Shown: positions 10,838-21,106 of the stretch, in pieces
Position numbering within the stretch: the first letter of the stretch is position 1
How the letters are laid out: every line of letters starts with the position of its first letter
Source: Rhizobium esperanzae
GTDB lineage: Bacteria; Pseudomonadota; Alphaproteobacteria; Rhizobiales; Rhizobiaceae
Direction: 5' to 3'
DNA: 64,000 bases
Assembly: GCF_002204185.1 (NCBI RefSeq)
Contig: NZ_MXPU01000007.1
Span: forward strand, 248,001 to 312,000
Position numbers and translations under genes: made by a program
Notes under the pieces: model-generated
What the model was told of the DNA's origin: nothing
The model's input: the letters and a program-made list of their open reading frames with translations, nothing else
Database searches by the model: none

Positions 10838-11730
10838 CGTGGTTCCTCGAAGGCGAAGAGCGCACCCTGCCCGGGCGTGGGTTTCACCAGAATGCGGTTG
10901 TTCTTGCGCGTGTAGGTCACCCCGTTAGCAGCCAAATGCGCTTCTGTCACGGCAAGATCGGCGACAGTGAAGAGGATTGCCCGGCCGCGCAGGCCACGAT
11001 CGGCGGAGGAGACGACAAGCTCGAAATAGGCCTCCAGCCCTTCCGGCGTCATCAGGCTGATCTTCGCATTCGATGCCGCGATATTCACGCCGAAACCGGT
11101 TTTCTCCGCCGCCGCCTGCCCTATCGCAAGTCCGACGAAAGCGGCGAATGCCGCCGGGTCCGGCGCGCAAAGCGCGATCTCGGCAATACCGATCACGCCA
11201 TTGGCATGCGTCTCCAGCGCGGCGCGATCTGTCGGGAACGAATTGATGCGCTGGCAGGTAAAGAGAAAGAAATCGGGGGCGCGCAAATCAGTTGCAAAGG
11301 CCAGCTTGAAGCTACCGACGCTCTCCGAACCATCCGGCATCCGCATCGGCCGGCTGAATTGCAACATCTCACCGGCGCTCGCGCCGTTGCCGACGAAGCG
11401 CTTATGATCGAGGCCGGCATCCTCGCTGAGGAAGGCCAGCGCAGAAAGTCCCTCCTCGCCGCAGCGGAAACGGAAGGCGCGATTGCGGGCAATGAAGACA
11501 TTGCCCCGGCGGGCCGCTGCCTCGCTCTCCTCGACACTCGCAACGCCAAGCGGCTCCAGATAGGTCTTGTCGGCGAAAAAGACGCAGGCATTCTCCGTTC
11601 CGAAGGGATGGCGCGCATCGGCGGCGACGGTGAAACCGAGCTTGCCGAGCCTTTCACGCGCCAGATCGATATTGACCACGGGCAGCACGACATGATCCAG
11701 CGGGTGCGACTTGGCGGAATGCGCGTTCAT
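10834..11730 (-). CDS. VOC (glyoxalase-like) superfamily protein
   Basis: A 298-residue protein with two VOC-fold halves. The first begins [23 protein letters not shown] and the second near [21 protein letters not shown], a layout like the Glyoxalase_3 (PF13468) group. The activity cannot be told from sequence. The ATG at 11730 has GGAGGG six bases upstream; a longer in-frame start at 11799 has no such site. The gene ends in an ATGA overlap with kdsA, so it is cotranslated with Kdo synthesis, and it is divergent from lexA. Confidence 0.8.
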   Translation of the reverse strand: MNAHSAKSHPLDHVVLPVVNIDLARERLGKLGFTVAADARHPFGTENACVFFADKTYLEPLGVASVEESEAAARRGNVFIARNRAFRFRCGEEGLSALAFLSEDAGLDHKRFVGNGASAGEMLQFSRPMRMPDGSESVGSFKLAFATDLRAPDFFLFTCQRINSFPTDRAALETHANGVIGIAEIALCAPDPAAFAAFVGLAIGQAAAEKTGFGVNIAASNAKISLMTPEGLEAYFELVVSSADRGLRGRAILFTVADLAVTEAHLAANGVTYTRKNNRILVKPTPGQGALFAFEEPR

Positions 11731-11866
11731 GAATATCCCTCCTGAAACCGGCAAGAGATGTGCGACAGCACCTCGCTCAATGCAAGACATGTGCACCAAT
11801 CCGGCGAATGAAAATAAAAATCTCGACGAGTTGGCGCGAAGTTTTACGGAAATTTAGCTACTTGCG

Positions 11867-11881
11867 GAACACATATGGAAC
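11867..11881 (+). promoter_or_regulatory. LexA operator (SOS box)
   Basis: GAAC-ACATATG-GAAC matches the alphaproteobacterial LexA operator GAAC-N7-GAAC. It lies 47 bases before the lexA start, as expected for autoregulation. It is between lexA and the divergent VOC-kdsA pair and could in principle affect both. Confidence 0.88.
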
Positions 11882-11928
11882 ATATAGTGTCCGTTCTGGA
11901 TTTGTTTCAATCACGGGGTCTGACGTCG

Positions 11929-12648
11929 ATGCTCACGCGCAAACAACAGGAGCTTCTCCTATTCATTCATGAGCGCATGAAGGAATCCGGCGTCCCTCCC
12001 TCTTTCGACGAAATGAAGGATGCCCTGGATCTCGCCTCGAAATCCGGAATCCACCGGCTGATCACGGCGCTCGAGGAGCGCGGCTTCATTCGCCGCCTAC
12101 CGAATCGCGCCCGGGCGCTTGAAGTGATCAAACTTCCGGAGGCCTATAATCCCAGCCTTCAACAGCGTCGCGGTTTTTCGCCGAGCGTCATCGAGGGCAG
12201 CCTCGGCAAGCCCCAGCCGGTCGCCGCCCCCGCTGCGCCAAAGCCGGTCGCCGACAATGGCAACTCCATCTCCGTGCCGGTCATGGGACGTATCGCCGCC
12301 GGCGTTCCGATCTCGGCGATCCAGAACAACACCCACGACATCGTCGTTCCCGCGGATATGCTCGGCTCCGGTGAGCACTATGCGCTGGAGGTCAAGGGCG
12401 ATTCGATGATCGATGCCGGCATCTTCGACGGCGATACCGTGATCATCCGCAACGGCAGCACCGCAAGTCCCGGCGATATCGTCGTTGCCCTCGTCGACGA
12501 CGAGGAAGCAACGCTGAAGCGTTTCCGCCGCAAGGGTGCCTCGATCGCGCTCGAGGCCGCCAACCCGGCCTACGAGACCCGCATCTTCGGACCCGACCGC
12601 GTCAAGGTGCAGGGCAAGCTCGTCGGCCTCATCCGTCGCTATCACTGA
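11929..12648 (+). CDS. lexA: LexA repressor
   Basis: SOS repressor that cleaves itself when RecA is activated by DNA damage. In this 239-residue form residues 1-65 are the winged-helix DNA-binding domain ([17 protein letters not shown]), then a Pro/Ala linker and the S24 peptidase domain. Cleavage is expected at A124-G125 (GRIAAGVP) with the S159 (KGDSMID) and K197 dyad. The ATG at 11929 is chosen over 11875 because the family begins MLTRKQ and the operator would otherwise overlap coding sequence. Its end overlaps the convergent comEC by about 20 bases. Confidence 0.96.
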   Translation: MLTRKQQELLLFIHERMKESGVPPSFDEMKDALDLASKSGIHRLITALEERGFIRRLPNRARALEVIKLPEAYNPSLQQRRGFSPSVIEGSLGKPQPVAAPAAPKPVADNGNSISVPVMGRIAAGVPISAIQNNTHDIVVPADMLGSGEHYALEVKGDSMIDAGIFDGDTVIIRNGSTASPGDIVVALVDDEEATLKRFRRKGASIALEAANPAYETRIFGPDRVKVQGKLVGLIRRYH

Positions 12649-15058
12649 TGCCGGATTTGCCGGAATCGGTAAAACGATCGTTGCGCCAATCATAGGCGCG
12701 ATGGCGCATCCATGGTCGCGACAAAGTATCGAAGGCGGTAGTGACCTCCAGGTCGGCACCGGCGAAGCGCAATTCGACGGAACCGGTCCTGCGTAGCGTC
12801 TCGCCGGTGAAAAGCGTGCCGCCTGCACGGCAGCTGTTGAAACGCAGACGGACCGAGGTCACAACGATATCGGCCGTATCGCAGGCCGGACCGAGATAGG
12901 CGGCATTGTCGATGACGGTGACGATATGGCCATCGCCGAGTTTTGATGTGCACCAGGCCTTCTTGACGCAGGAAAAGCGGTTTGCTTCACCGCCTGCTGC
13001 GGCTGCCCGCATCGCTGCACTCGCTTCGTTCTGTTGATCGCGGGAAAGCCTGACACGGCGGTCTTCTCCTTCCGCCGGGATGGCCGGACCATCCAGCATC
13101 TTCGGCGGATCATGTGTCGGCAGGACCAGCGCTCGCTGCCACTGGTCGAAGATGAAATCCGGCGGGTTTTCACGGTTGGAAGCTATTGCCTCAGCCGCGA
13201 CGACCGCAACCAGACTGCCATCCTCCGAAATCACCAGATCCGGCGGCCGGGGAACCGGCAGAAGCAGCACGATGAGCGTCGAGATGGCGATGATCGATGT
13301 GCCGACATGGCGCAGCCGGGTGCGCAGCAGCGTCAGCAGCAGAAAGCCTGCCACCGCCACTGCGAAATACCAGGCGGGCAAGCGGCCGACGCCGATATCA
13401 CCGCCCCAGCCGGACACCGTCTTGGCAACCGCAATCACCAGATCGAGGCCGAATCCGACCACCTTCCAGAGCGGAGCGTCCACACCGAAAGGCATGAGCA
13501 ACATCGCCAGCAACCCGGCCGGCATGACGATGAAGGAGATGATCGGCATCGTCGCAAGGTTTGCCGGCAGGCCGTAAGCCGTCAGGCGATGAAAATGCTC
13601 GATCGAAAACAGTGCGGTGGAAAAGCCGCCGATCAGCGAGGTCAGGAAGACGCCGCCGAAGAAACCGGCGACGGCAACCACCGGCCTGATGATCGGCAGT
13701 TTCAGAAAAGCGTTTTCGCGGACACGCCTGTCCTTCCACAGCTGATAGCCCGATACCAAAGCCGACGTCGCGGCAAAGGACATCTGAAAGCTCGGTCCCA
13801 ATACTTCAGAAGGTGAAATGGCGATGATGATGAGCGCAGAGAGAACGATATTGCGCAGGCTGATCGACGGCCGATCGAAGAAGACGGCAATCAGCATAAT
13901 GGCCATCATGATAAAAGCGCGCTCGGCCGAAACCCCGAAACCGGAGATCAGGTAATAGGCGGTGACGGCGATGAGCGCGCCGGCTGCGGCGATCTTCTTT
14001 GTCGGATAGGCTTGGGCGACACCGGGAAAGAGGCTGAGCAGCATCCGGAAGCCGACGAAGAAGATGCCGGCCGACAGCGCCATGTTGAGGCCCGAGATCG
14101 CGACGATATGGGCAAGGCCGGACTGGCGCAGCGCCTCCGTCGTCGTCTTCGAGATGGCGCGCCGTTCATCCGTCACCAGGGCAGCGGCAAAAGCGCCGGT
14201 GTCGCCGGGCAGGATCGATCTTATGCGGTCGCCGATGCTGCTGCGCAGCCGGTAGAGCCATTCGAGCAGCGCGTCCTTAGACCTGGCCGCCTGCGGGCCT
14301 GCCTCGAAGTCGAGTTTCTCCGGCGCACCGTAGAAGAAGCCGTTGGCGCCGATGCCGTCGAAATAGGCACCGAAGGAGAAGTCGTTGAGCGCGGGAAGTG
14401 CGGGGCCCGCCGGCGGCGTCAGCCGTGCCTTGCCGGTAATGATGTCGCCGATCTCGAAAGGCGCATCGGCGCCCCGGACGATCGCGGTTATGCGTCTCGG
14501 CGGCCGTTTCAGCTCCGGCGCCTCGGTGCCGGTGACGGCAAGAATGTAGCGCCAGCGCCCGCGGCCGTCGCCTTCCCGCCGTTCGACACGGCCGGTCACC
14601 GTCGTCGTCACGGATGAATCGAGGATCACCGTCGAAGCCCGCCAGCTCTCGAACTGCGCCGAGAGCATGCCGCCGGCGAAAAGTGCCAGCGCCATGAAAC
14701 TTGCGCGCAAGGCCGGCCGGCTGGGACCGGTGAGGAAAACCGCGGCCGCCGACACCAGCAGGCAGAGCAGCGACGCAACGAGGGGAAAATCCGATCCGCC
14801 GAGAAACCAGAAGGCCGAGCCGGCTCCGAGGAAGACCGGCGAGAACAGCAGCAGGCGGCCATGATCGGCCTCTTCGCCCAGCATGCAGGCTCCGGCACGC
14901 AGCGATCGCCGGGCGGTGGCCAGCAGCCGACGACGCAATGGGATCTGCGACTGCGTCCTAATCGATCGAGTCACCACCGCAGGCGCAGGAAAATCTGGCG
15001 GATCGGCAAGGCCGACGCCCGCTTGCGGCCGCAATTCGGCTGTCGTCAATTCCTGCAT
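12629..15058 (-). CDS. comEC: ComEC/Rec2 family membrane protein
   Basis: Large inner-membrane protein of the DNA-uptake channel family, 809 residues from this start. After two N-terminal membrane segments there is a soluble domain (about 120-290), then the multi-helix Competence domain with [16 protein letters not shown] hydrophilic C-terminal part has a metallo-beta-lactamase-like fold, which looks degraded because the usual HxHxDH motif is not evident. A TTG start at 15118 would add 20 residues. Natural uptake is not implied; this gene is widespread in non-competent rhizobia. Confidence 0.88.
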   Translation of the reverse strand: MQELTTAELRPQAGVGLADPPDFPAPAVVTRSIRTQSQIPLRRRLLATARRSLRAGACMLGEEADHGRLLLFSPVFLGAGSAFWFLGGSDFPLVASLLCLLVSAAAVFLTGPSRPALRASFMALALFAGGMLSAQFESWRASTVILDSSVTTTVTGRVERREGDGRGRWRYILAVTGTEAPELKRPPRRITAIVRGADAPFEIGDIITGKARLTPPAGPALPALNDFSFGAYFDGIGANGFFYGAPEKLDFEAGPQAARSKDALLEWLYRLRSSIGDRIRSILPGDTGAFAAALVTDERRAISKTTTEALRQSGLAHIVAISGLNMALSAGIFFVGFRMLLSLFPGVAQAYPTKKIAAAGALIAVTAYYLISGFGVSAERAFIMMAIMLIAVFFDRPSISLRNIVLSALIIIAISPSEVLGPSFQMSFAATSALVSGYQLWKDRRVRENAFLKLPIIRPVVAVAGFFGGVFLTSLIGGFSTALFSIEHFHRLTAYGLPANLATMPIISFIVMPAGLLAMLLMPFGVDAPLWKVVGFGLDLVIAVAKTVSGWGGDIGVGRLPAWYFAVAVAGFLLLTLLRTRLRHVGTSIIAISTLIVLLLPVPRPPDLVISEDGSLVAVVAAEAIASNRENPPDFIFDQWQRALVLPTHDPPKMLDGPAIPAEGEDRRVRLSRDQQNEASAAMRAAAAGGEANRFSCVKKAWCTSKLGDGHIVTVIDNAAYLGPACDTADIVVTSVRLRFNSCRAGGTLFTGETLRRTGSVELRFAGADLEVTTAFDTLSRPWMRHRAYDWRNDRFTDSGKSGISDSDG

Positions 15059-15256
15059 GCCCCGCCCAAGATCACCCCGTAAAGTCGCCAGAATGCAACC
15101 TTCAGGTAAATCCGGCAAGGATAATCGATTGAAATATGAGCGAAAATCTTGAGGGGCAAAAGATCAGTCGAATCATCGGCTTCCGCTATGCGTGCGGCTC
15201 ATCGCTGCAGTGCCTAAAAGGTGATGCCGCAATGCACAAAATGCCGTCACGGTAAC

Positions 15257-15285
15257 TTGGCATTAGCGTTGCGATCATATAGCTA
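15257..15285 (+). promoter_or_regulatory. Possible sigma-70 promoter of gltA
   Basis: TTGGCA (15257-15262) and TAGCTA (15280-15285) are spaced by 17 bases, about 63 bases before the gltA ATG. The match to rhizobial housekeeping promoters is moderate. The 15059-15348 gap holds no other gene. Confidence 0.4.
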
Positions 15286-15348
15286 TCGGAAAGGACGCTT
15301 AACCCCTATGGCGCTTTTGTGGCGCCACCGACATTTCGGAGGATCAGC

Positions 15349-16638
15349 ATGACGGATCAAAGCGCTACAATAAAAATCGGTGACAAATCAGTCGACCTCG
15401 CCGTTAAAAGCGGCACGATCGGACCGAGCGTCATCGACATCGGTGCTCTCTACAAGAACACCGCTTCCTTCACTTACGATCCGGGCTTCACCTCGACCGC
15501 ATCCTGTGAATCGAAAATCACCTATATCGACGGTGACGAAGGTGTGCTGCTGCACCGCGGTTATCCGATCGAGCAGCTCGCAGAGCATGGCGATTTCCTC
15601 GAGGTCTGCTACCTCCTGCTCTACGGTGAATTGCCGACGGCCGCGCAGAAGAAGGATTTCGACTATCGCGTCACGCACCATACGATGGTGCATGAGCAGA
15701 TGAGCCGCTTCTTCACCGGCTTCCGCCGCGATGCGCACCCGATGGCCGTCATGTGCGGCTGCGTCGGCGCCCTGTCGGCCTTCTATCATGACTCCACAGA
15801 CATCACCGATCCGCACCAGCGCATGGTCGCCAGCCTGCGCATGATCGCCAAGATGCCGACGCTTGCCGCCATGGCCTACAAGTACCATATCGGCCAGCCC
15901 TTCGTTTACCCGAAGAACGACCTCGACTATGCCTCGAACTTCCTGCGCATGTGCTTTGCCGTTCCGTGCGAGGAATACGTCGTCAATCCGGTTCTGTCGC
16001 GCGCCATGGACCGTATCTTCATCCTGCACGCCGACCACGAGCAGAACGCTTCGACCTCGACCGTCCGCCTCGCCGGCTCGTCGGGCGCCAACCCGTTCGC
16101 CTGCATCGCCGCCGGCATCGCCTGCCTCTGGGGCCCCGCTCACGGCGGCGCCAATGAAGCAGCACTCAACATGCTGACGGAAATCGGCACGGTCGATCAC
16201 ATTCCGGAGTATATTGCCCGCGCCAAGGACAAGAACGACCCGTTCCGTCTGATGGGCTTCGGTCACCGCGTCTACAAGAACTACGATCCGCGCGCCAAGA
16301 TCATGCAGAAGACGACGCATGAAGTGCTTGGCGAACTCGGCATCAAGGACGATCCGTTGCTGGAAGTTGCGATGGAGCTGGAGCGTATCGCGCTCACCGA
16401 CGAGTATTTCATCGAAAAGAAGCTCTATCCGAACATCGACTTCTACTCCGGCATCACGCTGAAGGCTCTGGGCTTCCCCACCACCATGTTCACGGTGCTC
16501 TTCGCGCTTGCCCGCACCGTCGGCTGGATCGCGCAGTGGAACGAGATGATCGAGGATCCGGAACAGCGCATCGGCCGTCCGCGCCAGCTCTACGTCGGCG
16601 AGCCCAAGCGCGACTACATCCCGGTTTCGAAGCGCTGA
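15349..16638 (+). CDS. gltA: Citrate synthase
   Basis: Condenses acetyl-CoA and oxaloacetate to citrate at the entry of the TCA cycle. The 429 residues are typical of the hexameric type II enzyme. Active-site motifs include the citrate synthase signature [14 protein letters not shown] and the conserved region [14 protein letters not shown]. The ATG at 15349 follows GGAGGATCAGC; an in-frame start at 15319 has no ribosome-binding site. It uses the acetyl-CoA made by the pdh complex in this window. Confidence 0.98.
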   Translation: MTDQSATIKIGDKSVDLAVKSGTIGPSVIDIGALYKNTASFTYDPGFTSTASCESKITYIDGDEGVLLHRGYPIEQLAEHGDFLEVCYLLLYGELPTAAQKKDFDYRVTHHTMVHEQMSRFFTGFRRDAHPMAVMCGCVGALSAFYHDSTDITDPHQRMVASLRMIAKMPTLAAMAYKYHIGQPFVYPKNDLDYASNFLRMCFAVPCEEYVVNPVLSRAMDRIFILHADHEQNASTSTVRLAGSSGANPFACIAAGIACLWGPAHGGANEAALNMLTEIGTVDHIPEYIARAKDKNDPFRLMGFGHRVYKNYDPRAKIMQKTTHEVLGELGIKDDPLLEVAMELERIALTDEYFIEKKLYPNIDFYSGITLKALGFPTTMFTVLFALARTVGWIAQWNEMIEDPEQRIGRPRQLYVGEPKRDYIPVSKR

Positions 16639-16660
16639 TCGCATCAGGCTCAAAAAGAAG

Positions 16661-16686
16661 CCCGGTCAGGAATGGCCGGGTTTTTT
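16661..16686 (+). terminator. Intrinsic terminator of gltA, overlapping the lpxB stop
   Basis: CCCGGTC, loop AGGAAT, GGCCGGG, then TTTTTT. The stop codon of the convergent lpxB (16666-16668) is inside the stem. A-rich sequence on the other side could let it work in both directions. Confidence 0.85.
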
Positions 16687-17835
16687 CTTTTTCAAAACGT
16701 CGAGAAGGATTTCGGCGGCCTGTTCGCCGGGCGGCTTTTCCGTCTGCATGAGCTGCCAGATGAGATCGTAACCTTCCTTCATCGCCTTCAGCTGATAGGT
16801 GTCGGCCGACAGCCTTTCCATCCAGCGTGCAAGGCTTGCGCCGCGAACGACATCGTTCAGATATTCCGGCACGACCGGGTAATCGGCAATCAGGTTCGGC
16901 AGCGCGCCGGTCCAGGTCTTGATGCCCGATGTCAGCATGCGCATGATCCAGTCGACCTTGTAGGCGGAGACGACGGGAACGTCGGCAAGTGCGAGCTCGA
17001 GAATAACGGTTCCGGACGCCGCCATGGCTGCATCGGCCTCGGCAAAGGCCTTCCATTTTGCTTGCGCGCCGACGACGATCTCCGGCTTTACCGCCCAGCC
17101 CGCCGTGATTTCGCGGACAAGCGCTTGCCTGTGCGTCACCGTCGGCAGAATGAAGCGCATGGACCCATTGCGGGCGACGAGTTCATTCGTGGCGACCTCG
17201 AAGTAAGGCAGAAGCTTCTGGATCTCGGAGGAGCGCGAGCCGGGAAGAAGCAGGATCGGGCCATTGCCTGGCTGCCTTCCCAGGCGCAGGCGACGTGTCT
17301 CCAGCAGCGCCGGGTCGGCGACCAGACGATGCCCGACATAGGTTGTCGCCGGACCATTGAGGCGCTGCATGGCTGCCGGTTCGAAGGGCAGGACGGCAAG
17401 CACGTGATCGACATAGCCGAGCATTCGCGTGGCGCGATATTCCTTCCAGGCCCAGACGCTCGGACAGACGTAATTGACGACCGGCAGATCGGGTAACGCG
17501 GTGCGCACGCGCTTGGCGACGCGATGGGTGAAATCGGGACTGTCGATGATGACAAGGATATCCGGCTTTGCGGCGATGATCTCAGCCGTGGTTCGACGGA
17601 TCAGGCCAAACAGCCTTGGCAGCCGGCTCAGCACCTGGGTGACGCCCATGATCGACAGCTCGGAAAAATCGAACAGGGATTTCAATCCCTCCGCCTGCAG
17701 CCCCTCGCCGCCAACGCCGACAAGCTCCACCGGTCCGCTGTAATTCCGCTTGAGGGCCGCGATGAGATCGGCGCCGAGCAGATCGCCCGACACTTCCCCG
17801 GCAATGACGGCGATCTTCAGCGGCGCCCCGTTCAT
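16666..17835 (-). CDS. lpxB: Lipid-A-disaccharide synthase
   Basis: Glycosyltransferase (family 19) that joins UDP-2,3-diacylglucosamine and lipid X to form the lipid A disaccharide on the inner membrane. It has 389 residues. The N-terminal KIAVIAGEVSGDLLGADLI and the later NYVCPSVWAWKEYRATRM and LLLPGSRSSEIQKLLPYF are family signatures. The ATG at 17835 makes an ATGA overlap with lpxI, which supplies its lipid X. It is the last gene of the envelope cluster. Confidence 0.96.
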   Translation of the reverse strand: MNGAPLKIAVIAGEVSGDLLGADLIAALKRNYSGPVELVGVGGEGLQAEGLKSLFDFSELSIMGVTQVLSRLPRLFGLIRRTTAEIIAAKPDILVIIDSPDFTHRVAKRVRTALPDLPVVNYVCPSVWAWKEYRATRMLGYVDHVLAVLPFEPAAMQRLNGPATTYVGHRLVADPALLETRRLRLGRQPGNGPILLLPGSRSSEIQKLLPYFEVATNELVARNGSMRFILPTVTHRQALVREITAGWAVKPEIVVGAQAKWKAFAEADAAMAASGTVILELALADVPVVSAYKVDWIMRMLTSGIKTWTGALPNLIADYPVVPEYLNDVVRGASLARWMERLSADTYQLKAMKEGYDLIWQLMQTEKPPGEQAAEILLDVLKKKKPGHS

Positions 17836-18713
17836 TCGAGCCCCCATGCCGGCAGACCGCGATCGATGCCGCAGACGAACAACCCAGCCTCGTCGGCGGC
17901 GCTGATGACTGCGGTCCGATCAAGCACCAGCGAGCGACCGGCTTCGATTGCGATGCCGGCAAGGCCGGCTTTCGCAGCGTTCTGGATTGTGGCAACGCCG
18001 ATCGCCGGCAGGTCGGCGCGAATGTCCTGTTGCGGCTTGCAGAGCTTGACCAGCACGCCGCGGCGGCGCGGCGAGATCCGTCCGGCGGCCCTGAGGCCGG
18101 CGACACGGTCCAGCATCTCATCTGTGCCCTCAAGTCCTTCCAGCGCGACGACGCGCTCGCCGATGCTGACTGCACCCTGCCCGACATCCAGCCGGCCAAG
18201 CGTCTCGGCGGCATTGGCGGCTTGGCTGATATCGCGTCGGTCTTCCTCGCAGGGCGCGGCGGCACCAAGCGGGCCAACGGAAGCGAGCAGGTCGGGGGCA
18301 ATCTCGTGGGCGCCGACGACGCGCCGGCCGTTCCCCTCGATCAACCGGATCACCATCTGCAGAACGGTATCGTCGCCGCCGGAGAGCAGTGTGCGAATGG
18401 CGGCCGGGACCTTCATCAGAATGCGCAACGTCGGGCGCACCTCGCGCCATTCCGGCCGGCGGCGCACACTTCCCGACATTACCACACGTTCGACGCCATA
18501 TCGGTTGAAGAGACCCTCGAGGGCGGCGAAATCGCCAATGCCGATAACGGCGTGATCATAGCCTTCCCAGCGTGGATCACTCTCGTCCTTCAGCGCGACG
18601 ATAACGGGATTTTCGCCAGCCGCGCGCGCGGCTTCGGCGACATAGGAAGGCAGAAGGCCACCGCCGGCGATGATCGCCAACCGGCCCGCAGCGGTGTCGC
18701 CTGTTAAAGCCAC
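17832..18713 (-). CDS. lpxI: UDP-2,3-diacylglucosamine pyrophosphatase LpxI (DUF1009)
   Basis: Hydrolyses UDP-2,3-diacylglucosamine to lipid X plus UMP, the step done by LpxH in enterobacteria. It has 293 residues beginning with GTG. Recognised by the N-terminal GRLAIIAGGGLLPSYVAEAA and the C-terminal region with AIGVATIQNAAKAGLAGIAIEAGRSLVLDR, plus its place between lpxA and lpxB. It follows the lpxA stop after three bases and overlaps lpxB by four, so the three are tightly coupled. Confidence 0.93.
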   Translation of the reverse strand: MALTGDTAAGRLAIIAGGGLLPSYVAEAARAAGENPVIVALKDESDPRWEGYDHAVIGIGDFAALEGLFNRYGVERVVMSGSVRRRPEWREVRPTLRILMKVPAAIRTLLSGGDDTVLQMVIRLIEGNGRRVVGAHEIAPDLLASVGPLGAAAPCEEDRRDISQAANAAETLGRLDVGQGAVSIGERVVALEGLEGTDEMLDRVAGLRAAGRISPRRRGVLVKLCKPQQDIRADLPAIGVATIQNAAKAGLAGIAIEAGRSLVLDRTAVISAADEAGLFVCGIDRGLPAWGLE

Positions 18714-18716
18714 GGA

Positions 18717-19535
18717 CTAGCCCTTCTGCCCCCGCGTCGGCGAGGACAGCGCGCGGTCGCTCTCGGCTGCAATGAAGTCGAGGATCTGCACGACCTGCTC
18801 GCAATCGGCATATTCACCACGGATCGCGGCGGCGTTTTCGCGCACTGAGCCCGTTCCTTCGAAGATCGCCTTGTAGGCGCGGCGCACCCGGTGGATGACA
18901 GCGCGGTCGATGCCCGCCCGCGTCATGCCGACGACATTGAGGCCGCCCAGCAGACCGGGATTGCCGTTCAGCATGCCATAGGGAATGACATCGTAACTCA
19001 CGGCCGACAGGCCCCCGACAAAGGCGTGGCGGCCGACGCGGGTGAACTGGTGAACCGCCGAGCCGCCACCCAGGATGACCCGATCCTCGATGACGACATG
19101 GCCGGCGAGCATGACGTTGTTCGACATGATCACATGGTTGCCGACCCGGCAGTCATGCGCGACGTGAGAATTGGCAAGGAAAAGGTTGTTGTCGCCAACG
19201 ATCGTCCGGCCGCCGAAATCGGCGGTGCCGGTGTTCATCGTCACACCTTCACGGATCGTGCAATTGGCGCCGACCGTCAGCGTCGTTTCCTCGCCGCCGT
19301 GATGCACGCTCTGCGGATCACCGCCGACGACGGCCATCGGAAAGATGCGCGTGCCCTTGCCGATCACGGTGCGGCCAGTGACGACCGCATGCGCCAGGAG
19401 CTCGACATTCGCATGCAGGTCGACATGCGGCCCGACATGGCAGAAAGGACCGATTTTGACGCCCTCGCCGATGGTAGCCCCGTCTTCGACGACAGCCATC
19501 GGATGAATACGGGCGCTTTCGGCGATATTGCTCAT
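18717..19535 (-). CDS. lpxA: UDP-N-acetylglucosamine acyltransferase
   Basis: First committed enzyme of lipid A synthesis; moves a 3-hydroxyacyl chain from ACP to UDP-GlcNAc. The 272 residues form a left-handed beta-helix of hexapeptide repeats ([21 protein letters not shown]), with the catalytic region [27 protein letters not shown], and a helical C-terminal part. It starts inside the end of fabZ (4-base overlap). Confidence 0.96.
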   Translation of the reverse strand: MSNIAESARIHPMAVVEDGATIGEGVKIGPFCHVGPHVDLHANVELLAHAVVTGRTVIGKGTRIFPMAVVGGDPQSVHHGGEETTLTVGANCTIREGVTMNTGTADFGGRTIVGDNNLFLANSHVAHDCRVGNHVIMSNNVMLAGHVVIEDRVILGGGSAVHQFTRVGRHAFVGGLSAVSYDVIPYGMLNGNPGLLGGLNVVGMTRAGIDRAVIHRVRRAYKAIFEGTGSVRENAAAIRGEYADCEQVVQILDFIAAESDRALSSPTRGQKG

Positions 19536-19999
19536 GCCTGATCCTTACGAACGATCATCGCGCCGATATCAGCTTCGGCGACAAGTGCGCCGTCAACCTT
19601 GGCGTCGCAATGGAATTTCCAGATATTGCCGCGTTGCTTGTTTTTCTTGACGTGGAATTCGACGCGGTCGCCGGGCACAACCGGCTTACGGAAGCGCGCA
19701 TTCTCGATGGTCATGAAATAGACGAGGTTGCCGGTTTGACCTTCGTTCTTGGCGCAGATGGCACCCGCCGTCTGAGCCATGCCCTCGATCAGCAAAACCC
19801 CCGGCATGATCGGCGCTTCCGGAAAATGGCCGGTGAAATGCGGTTCGTTCACCGTGACGTTCTTGATGCCGATCGCCGTGTTGTCGCCGTCGATCCCGAT
19901 GATCTTGTCGACCATGAGAAACGGATAGCGATGCGGCAGCAGCTTCATGATCTCGGTAATATCAGCCGAAGAAAGCGTCGTCGTGGCTTCCTCAGTCAT
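19532..19999 (-). CDS. fabZ: 3-hydroxyacyl-ACP dehydratase FabZ
   Basis: Hot-dog-fold dehydratase of fatty-acid elongation; competes with LpxA and LpxD for 3-hydroxyacyl-ACP. Its 155 residues show [14 protein letters not shown] with the catalytic histidine and [20 protein letters not shown] with the catalytic glutamate. It overlaps lpxD upstream by 8 bases and lpxA downstream by 4, an arrangement that ties membrane lipid and lipid A flux together. Confidence 0.96.
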   Translation of the reverse strand: MTEEATTTLSSADITEIMKLLPHRYPFLMVDKIIGIDGDNTAIGIKNVTVNEPHFTGHFPEAPIMPGVLLIEGMAQTAGAICAKNEGQTGNLVYFMTIENARFRKPVVPGDRVEFHVKKNKQRGNIWKFHCDAKVDGALVAEADIGAMIVRKDQA

Positions 20000-21056
20000 T
20001 TTGCTTGCCTCCAGGGTTCCTCCCGCGCAACTTGGACTTCGACACCTGTTGCGCGGCCTCTCTCAAATAGTCTTTTAGCGGACGGGCAGGTATACCGCCA
20101 TATTGTCCGCCCGCGGCAAGGTCAGTCATGATACCGCTTTTGGCAGCTATCTGCACGCCATCGCCGATCGTCACATGTCCCTTGATTCCCGCCTGGCCGC
20201 CGATCTGCACGCCATTGCCGATCTTCGTGCTGCCGGCAATGCCGACCTGCGAAACAATGGCGCAATGGCGGCCGATCTGGACGTTGTGGCCGATCTGGAC
20301 CTGATTGTCGATCTTGGTCCCCTCGCCGATTACCGTGTCGTCCATGGCCCCGCGGTCGATGGTGGTGTTGGCGCCGATCTCAACACTGTCCTGGATGATC
20401 ACCCGGCCGATCTGAACGATCTTGATCATGCCGCGCGGACCCGGTGCATAACCAAAACCGTCCTGGCCGATCCGAACGCCGTTGTGGATGATGACGCCAT
20501 TGCCGATCAGCGCACAAAGTATGCTTGCTCCAGCCGCAATCGAACAATCCCGGCCGATCTTGACATTCGGGCCGATGACACTGTTCGCGCCGATGCGCGT
20601 TCCCGCCCCGATCTCGGCATGCGCACCGATGACGGCCAACGGTTCGACGATCACGCCCTTTTCAAGTTTAGCGCTCGGATCGATCACTGCGCTCGCAGCA
20701 ATCTCGCTTTCACCCGAAAGAGCGATCGGACGCAATGCTGCGGGATAGAACAGGCCGCCCGCCATTGCGAAGGCGGCATGCGGATTGGACGAGAAGATAA
20801 CCGGAAGATGCGGAGGAACGAGATCGGCAAGCGCCTTGTCGCAGATCACCGCCGAGGCCTCGCAGGTCGCAAACTCCTCGCGGTTACGGCGCGACAGGAT
20901 ATAGCAGACATCGCCCGCTCGCGCCCGGCTGATGGGTGCGACGGACCTGACGATGACATTGGCATGATCGGAATTGACGAGTTCCGCCCCAAGAAACTCT
21001 GCCAGCTCAGCGAGCTTCAGACCTTCATGGGGCAGAAAAAAAACGTTTTGCTCCAT
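19992..21056 (-). CDS. lpxD: UDP-3-O-acylglucosamine N-acyltransferase
   Basis: Adds the N-linked 3-hydroxyacyl chain in lipid A synthesis. It has 354 residues: an N-terminal uridine-binding domain (about 1-105) and then hexapeptide repeats forming a beta-helix, with the catalytic histidine in [20 protein letters not shown]. The ATG at 21056 (MEQNVFF) is used; an earlier in-frame start at 21215 lies inside bamA. It follows bamA after 50 bases. Confidence 0.95.
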   Translation of the reverse strand: MEQNVFFLPHEGLKLAELAEFLGAELVNSDHANVIVRSVAPISRARAGDVCYILSRRNREEFATCEASAVICDKALADLVPPHLPVIFSSNPHAAFAMAGGLFYPAALRPIALSGESEIAASAVIDPSAKLEKGVIVEPLAVIGAHAEIGAGTRIGANSVIGPNVKIGRDCSIAAGASILCALIGNGVIIHNGVRIGQDGFGYAPGPRGMIKIVQIGRVIIQDSVEIGANTTIDRGAMDDTVIGEGTKIDNQVQIGHNVQIGRHCAIVSQVGIAGSTKIGNGVQIGGQAGIKGHVTIGDGVQIAAKSGIMTDLAAGGQYGGIPARPLKDYLREAAQQVSKSKLRGRNPGGKQND

Positions 21057-21106
21057 CGGCAATGCTCCAGAACGGAATTGAGTCTTACAGTTCCGGACTG
21101 CCGATA

